A stretch of 64,000 bases of DNA, taken from Scatophagus argus (lineage: Eukaryota; Chordata; Actinopteri; Scatophagidae). Shown piece by piece: positions 30,840-40,079 of this stretch; positions within the stretch are counted from its first letter, which is position 1; each line of letters begins with the position of its first letter. The stretch is taken from positions 1,277,501-1,341,500 of the forward strand of contig NC_058499.1 in assembly GCF_020382885.2 (NCBI RefSeq), read 5' to 3'. The notes below the pieces were generated by a model that was given only the letters and a program-made list of their open reading frames with translations, searched no databases and was not told where the DNA came from. The translations under genes and the position numbers were made by a program.

Positions 30840-32405
30840 ATGGAGGGTGAGTTTAATAAGGAGTTAGATGACGGAGGTTGTGGACCTGAGGGTCGGTGGA
30901 AACCTCTGTCAGCACAACTAGAAAATATAATACTGGCAGGGACAGGGGTTACTGAAGAGAAAGAAAAGGAGAAGGAAAATGGAGGAAGGAAGGGAAAGCA
31001 TATGAGGAGGAGAGGAGAGAATGGTCCGAGTTGGCGGTCTGGTGACAGGGTGCCGATCATCAAAGAGAAGAAAGAAGAGCGGAAAAGCGAGAAGAAGGAG
31101 GCCAACACACCGGTCCGACCCCCACCCTACGCTCCTCCACTGCATCATGTGAGTCCCCTCAGGAAAGGTACCCAACAGAGAAAATAGAGAAAGGACAACT
31201 TTTCGTAAGTATACCATACCCAACACCCACCGCCTCTGCAGCCAAATGAGTGTTAGATAAAGCCTCAGTCTCAACACAGTCACTAGAACAGACAGATAAC
31301 GAATCAGCAGTGTCAGAATATCGCGCACTGCCAAGACAAGGCCATCGATAGAATAGTACACACCATACACACACTCCTACCAGGCGAGGATGAAGCGCCC
31401 CATGAGCAGCATAAACACCCTATGACCTTGAAATAACACACACACTCAACTACGATAATTTTCCCCTTAATCACCACCAGCTAGGGAGTCAAATACAAAT
31501 CATTTGGACTAGGTGATGTGCAAGCAATAGTTGATAAAATGCCCCAGTGGCAGAAGGCGGAGGATTGTGGTTAAACAACTTAGATAGTCTTACTGCAGGA
31601 CAGACTCTGGCGCTTGAAGACTTTAGAGCGGTGGCAGCTGGATGCATGACGGGAGCAGACCTGAGGGAGATTTAGGAGGAGGCTAATACGAGACGCTCTA
31701 CTGATAACACACCATTTACTAGGGTAAGCACTGACATAGTCAAAGCAATGAGAGAGAAGTATCCATTGCCCAACATTCCAATGGTTCCAAAATTACAGTG
31801 GGCGCCTGAACAGCACCCATGCGAGTTTCTAGATAAATGTAAGGACACGTGGATCAAACACACAGGTGTCCACCCAGGGCCAAAAGGGGTACAAAGGGAA
31901 TGGTACAGACAGGCGGTGTTAGAGGGTGTTCCAGAGGAAGTTAGAGAAAAAGAAACATTTAGTGTATCACCTCACTTGAGCACAAGACGAACAGCAAAAG
32001 GAGCAGGACACTATTAAAGAGCTTCAGGGTCAATTACTGAAGCTACAACTGAACGAGGCCTGACAAAGAAGGTAAATGACAAAAAGAGAATAGAAAAAAG
32101 TGAAGCTGTGAAGGTAATGGTCACTGCTGAGAATAATGATACTCCTGATTTGTTTCCTGTTCCCTCTTGAATAGAAAAAAAGCTGCCCGAGATACCCACC
32201 ATACGGCAGAGGAGGAGGCTCCGGGGGCTGGCCACAGTGGGGAGGAGAATGGACGAGAGGACGTGGGGGAAGGGGCGGACCGCCAAAGGGACAGCCGGGA
32301 GGAAACGTGTGCTACTACTGCAACCAACCAAGACACTGGGTGAAAGACTGTTCCAGTATACCGCAAAGGGCCGAGGTTGAGGCGATCCACCACGCCCAGG
32401 CCTGA
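30840..32405 (+). pseudogene. gag (matrix, capsid, nucleocapsid), interrupted
   Basis: The ATG at 30840 opens 115 codons ending at 31187. This matrix-side part is rich in Lys/Glu and carries a PPPY late-domain motif at residues 94-97 (known in retroviruses to recruit NEDD4-family ubiquitin ligases for budding). After that stop the frame is broken by several stops; a capsid-like segment is readable at 31748-32017. The 3' end is open again and encodes one CCHC zinc knuckle (C-X2-C-X4-H-X4-C) at 32310-32351, then a TGA at 32403-32405. No full-length Gag can be made from this copy. Confidence 0.85.
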
Positions 32406-32531
32406 CGCAGGCACTCAATCACCAAGCAGCACCTACAGTATCCAGTATCCCATGGTGAACTGGGATGACTGGGAGGAGTGGGGAACACACCACAGAGAGA
32501 CCACGACAGCAGACCCGATGCTGTCTATAAA

Positions 32532-32615
32532 GTCAATCTATTGGGGAGAGATCTCCTAATCAAACTGGGGGCGTCCACACTGTGTAGCCTGGACAGACTC
32601 ATAGTGACATTGCCA
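32532..32615 (+). pseudogene. Retroviral protease remnant (C-terminal half only)
   Basis: In the same frame as the gag 3' end, a stretch with LLGRDLLIKLG matches the conserved C-terminal part of retroviral aspartic proteases. The N-terminal half with the catalytic Asp-Thr/Ser-Gly box should lie ~80 codons upstream, but only ~43 codons separate this point from the gag stop, one of them another in-frame TGA at 32462-32464, and no such box is seen. The protease is inactive by deletion. Confidence 0.75.
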
Positions 32616-32649
32616 GCTGAGAACCACAGGGCAATACCTCCTCCAGTCT

Positions 32650-34416
32650 GTGGAAGAGCAGTATGCGAACATCTACTGGGCTCTGTTGCAACCTGAAACG
32701 CCTGAGCACAACGGCATCCTCTCGGCCTACCTGCAGTGGAAACCCTGGATCTCACTGCTCGAGCCCTACATCTCTCCTCCTGACCCAGCCCACGTGACCC
32801 TCTTCTATGACAGACTGCAAACTGAGTGGTATCAAGACGGGTTCCAAGAACAGCTACAAGGTAAAAGTTGGCAAATACACTCCACCAACATATATGTGGC
32901 ACCAGAGGGAGTTGCAGCAGCAGTCACACTCACAGCAGATCAACTAGATTGGTATATGATGTCAGAAGAGGCGGTTCCTCACGTCTCACTAGCATTACAT
33001 CCTAAACATCAGGCAAAAGAACTGGGAGGCGTGGTTAAACGTGCTCTGGTCCAGACTGATTGGATACCCACACAAATCCCACATCTTGACTACTCACTCG
33101 CAGCTAAGACATATCGCATTGATATCGCAGCATGCGACATGGCTATCTTAGAACATACACAGGTAGCTAGGCATCATGGGCGGGAAAAAACTGACCATCA
33201 CCTAGCTGCAGAAATGATAGATACCCTACCAGACTACATATGGGCTCAGAGCCCCACAGACGTGGGTTTAACAGACTGCAATCCCATTACATTCAGGACA
33301 AACACAGAACAGCCATTGTGGATCAGACAGTATCCTCTAAAACCTGAGGCAGAAGCAGGGATCCAGGACACAATTGAAGGGTTATTACGAGCAGGGGTGT
33401 TAGAACCCTCACACTCTGCATGGAACACCCCTATCCTGCCAGTAGAAAAGAAAGGGACAGGTAAATACAGAATGGTGCACGACCTCAGAGCCATTAATAA
33501 CATCCTTTCCACTACCACGGTGCCCGTGCCTAATCCATATGTGGCTCTGACTAATTTGGATCCGTCTCAATCATGGTTTACATGCATTGATCTGGCTAAT
33601 GCATTCTTTTGTCTCCCATTAGCGGAAGAGTGCCGTGACATTTTTTCATTTACCTATAAGGGTCAACAGCTGCGGTACACCAGGCTGCCACAAGGGTTCA
33701 CATTGTCACCGGGGCTGTTCAATCATGTCCTCAAACAAGCTCTAAGTGACTGTATTCTGCCAGACAACACCACACTTATTCAGTATGTAGACGATCTCCT
33801 CCTGGCGGCACCCACAGCTACTGCCTGTCTCACAGCGACCAGCTCTGTCCTGCAACACTTAGCAAGGAAAGGGTTTAAGGTAAGTAAAGCCAAATTACAG
33901 GTAGCCAGGAAACAGGTTTCTTTCCTAGGCAGAGTGATCTCCCAGAAAGGAGCAGGGATGTCTCCATCCCACAGAACATCCATCTTACACCACCCAAAAC
34001 CAGTCAAGGTAAAAGACATGCTCTCATTTCTTGGGCTCACGGGGTACAGCAGAAATTACATACCCAACTACACAGGTCTCACTCAACCACTTCGCGCATT
34101 GGTGAAAGATCAAGGGATGCGTAATCTCAACGCTCCTCTGGAGTGGACGCACACAGCGGAAGTAGCATTTATAACGCTGAAACAAAAATTGGCTACTGCT
34201 ACTGAATTGGCCTTACCAGACTACACGTTGCCATTCTACCTTGATGTTTCTGAAACAGAAGCAGTTGTTAATGGCATTCTGTTCCAGAAAAAAGGGGGAG
34301 AAAAAACAGTGCTAATGTACATAACTGCAATAAACAAATCCATCAAACACGAGGCAGAAATGAGGGAACAATGCAGCAGATCATGCAGCAAAGATGGCGG
34401 TTGGGTATCAGGTTAA
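32650..34416 (+). CDS. pol: pre-RT domain plus reverse transcriptase, RNase H truncated
   Basis: An open frame of 588 codons, one frame shifted from the protease remnant. Residues ~1-215 are a region not found between protease and RT in classical gammaretroviruses, with HVTL at 48-51 and HVSL at 111-114. The RT follows: an LxPVEKKGTGKYRMVHDLR fingers segment near 262-280, first catalytic Asp at 314 (CIDLANAF), LPQGF at 346-350 and YVDD at 379-382, so the catalytic triad is intact. The connection domain leads into an RNase H start (YLDVSE near 530), but the rest of RNase H is missing and the frame ends at a TAA at 34414-34416. The listed first codon is only the first Met in the frame; the natural product would be a Gag-Pol polyprotein. 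Confidence 0.9.
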   Translation: MEEQYANIYWALLQPETPEHNGILSAYLQWKPWISLLEPYISPPDPAHVTLFYDRLQTEWYQDGFQEQLQGKSWQIHSTNIYVAPEGVAAAVTLTADQLDWYMMSEEAVPHVSLALHPKHQAKELGGVVKRALVQTDWIPTQIPHLDYSLAAKTYRIDIAACDMAILEHTQVARHHGREKTDHHLAAEMIDTLPDYIWAQSPTDVGLTDCNPITFRTNTEQPLWIRQYPLKPEAEAGIQDTIEGLLRAGVLEPSHSAWNTPILPVEKKGTGKYRMVHDLRAINNILSTTTVPVPNPYVALTNLDPSQSWFTCIDLANAFFCLPLAEECRDIFSFTYKGQQLRYTRLPQGFTLSPGLFNHVLKQALSDCILPDNTTLIQYVDDLLLAAPTATACLTATSSVLQHLARKGFKVSKAKLQVARKQVSFLGRVISQKGAGMSPSHRTSILHHPKPVKVKDMLSFLGLTGYSRNYIPNYTGLTQPLRALVKDQGMRNLNAPLEWTHTAEVAFITLKQKLATATELALPDYTLPFYLDVSETEAVVNGILFQKKGGEKTVLMYITAINKSIKHEAEMREQCSRSCSKDGGWVSG

Positions 34417-34428
34417 ACGAGAACTAAT

Positions 34429-35667
34429 GTGTTCAGAAGAAGAGATGGAACTGAACCAGAACTAACTGACATTATAAGATTGCAAAAGGGGGTCTCACCA
34501 CAGGAGAAAACGTTCTGGAAAGCCAGAGGAGCTACGGAGGTGGGAGGACTGTGGAGGAGTCCGGATGGACGTCTTATTCTACCCCCAGGTATGAGAAAAA
34601 CAGCGCTAGAGGAGGCACACGGAGTAGGACACGTGGGAGTGGCACAGATGCTGAAAAACCTGGAGAACTGGTGGCATCCTCACTTGAAAGATATGGCGAA
34701 ACACTGGGTAAGAACATGTGAACTTTGCACCAAGTACAATGCCAGACCGACCATCAGACTCGAACCGGGTAAGTATCCTCTCGAAGTACGACCAGGGAAA
34801 GAAATTATCATAGATTACACAGATATGATAACCACAGTGAGAGGGTACAGGTATGTGTTGATGTGTGTGGATGCGTATACAGGGTGGCCGGAGGCGTGTC
34901 CAACAAAAAGGGAGGATAACAAGTCAGTGATTAAGTTTCTGATTAATCACTACATTCCTCGACATGGGTTCCCAGAGAAAATTCGATCAGACAATGGGAC
35001 TCACTTCAAAAATCAAGACCTCCAGCAGGTGGAGGCAATGCTAGGGCTGAAACATTCATTTGGCACTGTTTACCACCCGCAATCACAGGGCAAGGTTGAA
35101 AGGATGAATCAAACAGTTAAGCACAAATTGGCAAAAATATGTGCACAGACTAACCTGACCTGGCTAGATGCCTTACCCCTGGCGCTCATGTCCATTCGAA
35201 GCTCCATTAACCAGAGCACAGGATTCTCTCCTCATGAGCTACAAACAGGGAGAGCTTTTCCAGGTCCCATGACAAGATTGATTGGGATTGGTGAAGACAA
35301 ACAAAACCTGACCACAAGAGCATATTTTAAAGAACTGCAGGCTCTCGTTTCAGCTTTTGCCAAACAGGTCACGGACCGACACGAGGGGGCGCACGAGGCT
35401 TCGTCGCCAGAGGTGAATTGGGTCCTGTTGCGGGTAATCAAACGCAAGTGGTCGGAACCAAGGTGGACTGGACCGTTTCAGGTGGTAGAGAGAACCTCGC
35501 ATGCAGTCCGACTGAAGGGTAAAGGAGACACCTGGTACCACTGGAGCCAGTGTGCAGCAGCGGAAGAACCGCAGCGGTCCCTCTTCGAGGTCCACCAGGA
35601 CCTCCAGGCAGCAAACACCGACCCGGCTGGGTCGGGCGTGAGTCACACACACAAAGGGGCAGAATAA
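34429..35667 (+). CDS. pol: integrase
   Basis: 412 codons in the same frame as the RT, separated from it by the TAA at 34414. The zinc-binding N-terminus has H64-X3-H68 and C97-X2-C100. The catalytic core shows D129 (IIIDYTDM), D188 (RSDNGTHF) and E224 (GKVERMNQ), the D,D-35-E spacing. The C-terminal domain has RWTGPFQVV, the GPY/F-type module of gammaretroviral integrases. The integrase looks structurally complete, but with no start codon of its own and an upstream stop in pol it is probably not expressed as a protein from this copy. Confidence 0.9.
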   Translation: MFRRRDGTEPELTDIIRLQKGVSPQEKTFWKARGATEVGGLWRSPDGRLILPPGMRKTALEEAHGVGHVGVAQMLKNLENWWHPHLKDMAKHWVRTCELCTKYNARPTIRLEPGKYPLEVRPGKEIIIDYTDMITTVRGYRYVLMCVDAYTGWPEACPTKREDNKSVIKFLINHYIPRHGFPEKIRSDNGTHFKNQDLQQVEAMLGLKHSFGTVYHPQSQGKVERMNQTVKHKLAKICAQTNLTWLDALPLALMSIRSSINQSTGFSPHELQTGRAFPGPMTRLIGIGEDKQNLTTRAYFKELQALVSAFAKQVTDRHEGAHEASSPEVNWVLLRVIKRKWSEPRWTGPFQVVERTSHAVRLKGKGDTWYHWSQCAAAEEPQRSLFEVHQDLQAANTDPAGSGVSHTHKGAE

Positions 35668-36284
35668 TCCCCGTGTGCTGACTAGGTGACAGGGCAGTCT
35701 ACCCCTGGCACTGAAGAACAGAAGAGAAGACGTCACGGGAGGAGGTGAAATAGCGCTCCTCTCCTGCATGTGGCGTGCCAAGCCACCAACCTCCAAAACA
35801 GACACCTCTGAAACCTATGAATACAACAATCAGAGAACAAAACAAATTGACCAAGCAGGTGGTATCACTCATACAGAGAACAGAGTTGATTAAAATCTTC
35901 TCATTCAGGGATATTACCAACACTTGTGGGTGGCAGATAAACTTTCCAATTGGGCTTTTCTATATTACATATACGTTGGATGAAATCCGAAGGTGAAACG
36001 GTAAGATTTGAGAATTTAAGAAGTTAAGATAGCACGTAAAGATGTCCGACTGTCAGTTATCTTTCTTCATTGTTTGTTGGTTTATTGTATGTGTGGCTTT
36101 CGCTCTTGCTCTAATAAAACTCTCGCTGTGCGGTCATACCAGACTATAAACAGGATAAGTTGTGCAGCCTCGTGGCTGCTAGAATTGAGTCATAATTCAT
36201 TTAATATTGTATCTGTGCTATTTTAAGTGTAAACTGTTGCATAATCAACTTCAAACCATTGACAGGGTAAAGAAAAGAGAAGTG
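35668..36284 (+). other. Proviral segment between pol and env remnants
   Basis: About 600 bp with no long ORF. In complete viruses of this type, env normally begins near or overlapping the pol end and carries a splice acceptor here. A pyrimidine-rich tract followed by AATAAA lies near 36055-36117. I see no recognisable surface-protein sequence. Confidence 0.55.
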
Positions 36285-36795
36285 ATGTATGGTAATGCTA
36301 AATGGCTAGCAGGACTCAGCCTGCTGGCCGTGATGATTGTAACTTTAATTTTACTCTTGTGTGAATCCACTGACAACACCACATTTGCTTTAGAGCCACA
36401 AACCCACACCTACCCCTGACATCTCATCCAATGACATTGTAGCTATTGATTATACCACACTAAAACCCCTAGATATAATACAAATCTCCACAGGATACAG
36501 AGATAGTAACCTCTGGAGGAGTGGATGACAAATATGTTTGGTCAGTGGTTTAATTTTGTCACTTATGGTCTCTATTGCGACTTTTGTGGGAATTTTAGTT
36601 ACTTGAGGATGTTGTTGTGTACCCTGTATTCGAGCTCTCACTGTTAGATTCATCACAGCCACAGTAGAGAAGGGTAGCGCCCCTGTTCCAAGGCACATGA
36701 TGCCGTTGTTGCAAAGATGGACTCTGATGGGGAGGACAAACAGGATAGGGTCATCAGAGAGTTTGAATTTGACATTCGTAAGTGATCTCTTAATA
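36285..36795 (+). pseudogene. env remnants (leader and transmembrane tail)
   Basis: The ATG at 36285 opens a 44-codon frame with a signal-like hydrophobic stretch (LAVMIVTLILLL) and then a stop at 36417-36419. After ~100 bp comes a degraded end of the transmembrane subunit: a hydrophobic segment, a Cys-rich GCCCVPCIR stretch and a short cytoplasmic tail, spread over more than one frame with stops. The whole surface subunit and the ectodomain of the transmembrane subunit are absent, so this copy encodes no envelope. Confidence 0.75.
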
Positions 36796-36801
36796 GAGAT
36801 C

Positions 36802-36812
36802 AAAAGGGGGAA
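36802..36812 (+). other. Polypurine tract
   Basis: AAAAGGGGGAA sits one base upstream of the 3' LTR, the position and composition of the plus-strand DNA primer in retroviruses. Confidence 0.9.
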
Positions 36813-36813
36813 T

Positions 36814-37285
36814 TGTGGATTAAAAAAAATGTTTAACATGCCTTATTCTGTTTTATGCTATATGTTTTATGCTATATTATTAATGGTATAATTAATAATG
36901 TTATAATCATGTCGAACTAGTTGTTTGTCTCAGTACTGCACACTCTGAGGGAGACAGAGGTATCATGCATAGTAGGAGAAGGACACCATATCTCAAGTCA
37001 CTCTGACCGATGGGCGAAGACACTGATACACCACCCCTCCCCTCTCGCTTGAGTGTAAAGGTGTTGAGACTAGCAACCGGTGTTATCTTAAAGTATATAT
37101 AATGATGTACTTCCTTGAGTGCTTTAGATCCCACTTGGCGTTTGGCTGAAGCAGACTTGTGTTCTGAGGTGGGATCTCCAAAGATCTTTGTTTCTAAAAT
37201 AAATAACTCTGTTTTAAGGCTATTCAACGACTCTGTTTTAACTCTCTCACATCAACCTACTCGGGGAAGCAAGTGGGCTTCAACA
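36814..37285 (+). repeat. 3' LTR of the endogenous retrovirus
   Basis: 472 bp that read the same as the 5' LTR from TGTGGATT to TTCAACA; I find no difference by eye. It is followed by GCTG, the second copy of the 4-bp target duplication. Confidence 0.96.
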
Positions 37286-38856
37286 GCTGCTACAGTTGGG
37301 TGAAACCAAAACTCAGCTTGTCCCAGCCGACACGAGGCGAGGTCCCAGGGTCCAGCCCGGACCTGCCAGTTCATCCACAGGATGGCATCCAGAGACCACT
37401 CACACTCACCTTCACTCTTTACAGACACCAGTGAACCTGAGCTGCCCGCGTCAGGGCTGTGGGAGGAAGCTGGAGAACCCGGGTGGCCACGAGGCCGCAA
37501 CTTCCATCACCAGTTACTTTGGAGATTCAGCTTGTGATTGATACAAACTATGAATCAAGTATTACAAACCATCATGGTGTGTTATTATACATTACGCTCC
37601 TACGCAGGAAGCTCCGGTCTGATTGATCTCATCCGCAGTCGGACAAAAAACACTAACGCTGATTATATCAGATGAGATGGCGGGTTTGTCGAGGAAAAAT
37701 GATCTTCACAAACCCAATAACAATCTGGACAGAAAAACGTCTCATCTTAGCTGTAATGAAGTGAAATAGCATTTGGCTTCATCAGTAATAAATTACAACA
37801 ACTGCAGCTGCACCAGCCAACAAGCAATCAATCGTACGGGAGATCCACACGATGGATTAAACATCGTTATTAAGGTGATCGATCGGGAATCTATTAACCA
37901 GCAGCACACAGGCAGAATACCTACAGTGTCAGGCCTGTAAAACTCTGTGTGAGTGTGTGTGTGAGTGTGTGTGTGTGAGTGTGTGTGAGTGTGTGAGTGT
38001 GTGTGTGTGTGTGAGTGTGTGAGTGTGTGAGTGTGTGAGTGTGTGTGAGTGTTGTGCAGTGAGAGGGGAACATGAATGACACCTTTTCAACTGCACTTTT
38101 TAATGTTTATATAAACACATGAATGCTTAAGGTCAGGGTTGCAGTCCTCGCAGGTATAGAAGTGCAATCTGTGTGTGTGAGAGTGTGTGTGAGTGTGTGC
38201 ATGTGAGAGTGTGTGTGTGTGTGTGTGCCGAGGTGTTCAGGACAGTCGGTTATTTTTAGCTGTGAGGAGAAATAATTCAGTACGATCACACAGCCGCTCG
38301 TTCACCTCCTCTCTGACAGAGGAAACCAACCAACACATGGATCCACCTGCTCCACCTGCTCCACCTCACACACACTAACGGCCAGCAGCTGGAGCAGCTG
38401 AGTGGATCAGGAATAATTGCCTGAGCAGCAGACAGGTGTTTGGCTGAGGAGCAGACAGGTGGGGACGGGTGGAGACGGGTGGAGCTGCCACGTCCAGCAC
38501 ATGTAAACAGAATCTGTGATAAGAACGTCAGGCAAAGTCAAACACAACCTTTTCATAAATCCACGACACCATCAGACTGAACTGCTGCCTCTGCACAGCT
38601 TCAGTCGCTTCCTGTCACTCCACAACTCCGATCCAGCTCGGTTAACCGAAGAACTGCCCTTTCAGCCCACTGGGTGTTTCCGGACGAACAGCACGGGACT
38701 GTTTGACTGAAATAACCGGAGGGTCCAAATTTCACCGTCAACCGTGAGGGCAGAAAGCAGCACCGACACTCGTTTGCAAAGGGGAAAAGTGCATTTACGT
38801 TAAAAAAGACAACAAAACCCGCGGGCTGAATGTGACAATCCCCCGGTCTCACTCAC
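37286..38856. other. No gene recognised; TG/GAGTG repeats
   Basis: The retroviral flank contains a short GTGGGAGGAAGCTGGAGAACCCGG phrase typical of an old fish repeat (about 37457), a (GTGT/GAGTG)n tract at 37948-38053 and another at 38170-38227. No coding feature is supported. Confidence 0.5.
37948..38053. repeat. (TG)n with GAGTG interruptions
   Basis: About 100 bp of TG units broken at irregular intervals by GAG. A similar shorter tract is at 38170-38227. Confidence 0.9.
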
Positions 38857-39180
38857 CTGTGCGTGGACCCGCATGGAAGCTGTCGGCGGAGTTTACCCGT
38901 CCCCCGAAAAGTCCCGCTTCTTCCGGCGTCTGCTCCTCCGTTTACCGAGAGGAGAAAATAACGAATACCAGGCGGTGACGGTAAGACCGAGCAGAAGGCG
39001 CTACTCTCCTGTCTTTTCCGGTAAAATGTCCGTTTCAAGTAATGAAGGAGGAGAACCGGGAGGGAAAACGCCCAAACTTGCGCACGGAGACCAGAAGTGC
39101 GTCCCGGTGGGCGGCCGAGGCCAACGGAAAAGATGGCGCGTCAAGTTGGAAGAGAAGAAGGAAGATACCGGATGTTAAGG
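38857..39180. promoter_or_regulatory. CpG-rich, probably bidirectional promoter/first-exon region
   Basis: The segment is markedly richer in CpG than its surroundings. On the plus strand, an ATG at 38873 opens a frame running into a strong donor (GTAAGA) at 38981. On the minus strand, CAG|GTGAGTG at 38856 is a near-consensus donor, so a minus-strand noncoding first exon could end at 38857. The minus transcript could be the 5' UTR of the sulfotransferase gene, whose first coding exon (with an acceptor at 21115) lies ~18 kb further along. This link is inference. Confidence 0.45.
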
Positions 39181-40048
39181 TGTTTCACTTTCACAATAAA
39201 GGTATGCAACTCTGTTTCTCAATTTAAAACGCACACTGACACATTTTTATTGGCAGTTTCCACAGCCTTGACTTATTAAGTGGGAAAGTTTTGTCCCCGC
39301 ATTTTATATCTATTAAAAACTGACCGTTTGACTGTTTTCTTTTTCAGCTCATATGTGTTTAAATTGTATACTGACTATAATTAAAGGTTAAGGGTGGAGC
39401 TGAGGATAAATGACGACCTCCGACTACTTTCAGAGGTAGACGCCAAATTCAGCATCCACCACCCTTCTGGTAGCATGTGAAGCTTTTGTCAGTTTTAGAA
39501 AATCAGAATCAGAAATACTGTATATAAAAAACATCTTTTGTCCAAAGTGTGTGCATTTCAGCAACACCAGAACAAACCTGTCACGGAAAAGTTGAAAGAA
39601 AATATATAAAATTTAGAAATCTATGTACAGGAGCCTACATGTTACACTAGCCTAATGTGTGTGTGTGTGTGTGTGTGTGATGTAAACAGATGTAAGGCAA
39701 TAAACAAACAAAGGACTGAATAAGAACAGAAGAAAATAACTAGATGAAATATCTACATACACTATATGAGTTAAATCTTTGTGTGAAACAAAGCCAGTAG
39801 TGCAACTCCTGCAGTCATGGTGATATTATACCATAATTAATGTAATGCAGTGTAATCTGGTGTTAAATATACAACTTCTTCTACTACTCACGCATCCATA
39901 ATAATAACCTACCTGATATTTTCTATAAATTAAATTAGAGCTAAAAGTCATTAATATTAGAGGAAGACTTTTATTTACAAGCGACCGGAAACATGAACTC
40001 TTATTGTGGATGACTTTACTCTACGCATGAAGCAGCAGCAGAAGCAGC

Positions 40049-40079
<31 letters not shown>

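Larger units (their letters stand above)
29438..37285 (+). mobile_element. Defective endogenous retrovirus (class I, gamma/epsilon-like), complete with both LTRs
   Basis: A 7848-bp provirus on the plus strand. It has TG...CA-bounded LTRs, a tRNA-Pro primer site, a long leader, gag, a protease remnant, RT, integrase and env remnants, a polypurine tract and the 3' LTR. The flanks carry a 4-bp duplication GCTG (29434-29437 and 37286-37289), as expected for gammaretrovirus-like integration. The LTRs appear identical over 472 bp, so insertion was recent. Gag has several stops; the protease, RNase H and env each lack large parts. It sits antisense to the minus-strand genes around it, the orientation usually tolerated when a provirus lies in an intron. 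Whether it lies in a 5' intron of the sulfotransferase gene depends on an unproven upstream exon. Confidence 0.95.

Noticed and set aside
30918..31370. 150-codon Leu/Ser-rich minus-strand ORF
   Set aside because: Antisense shadow of the Lys/Glu-rich gag matrix region.
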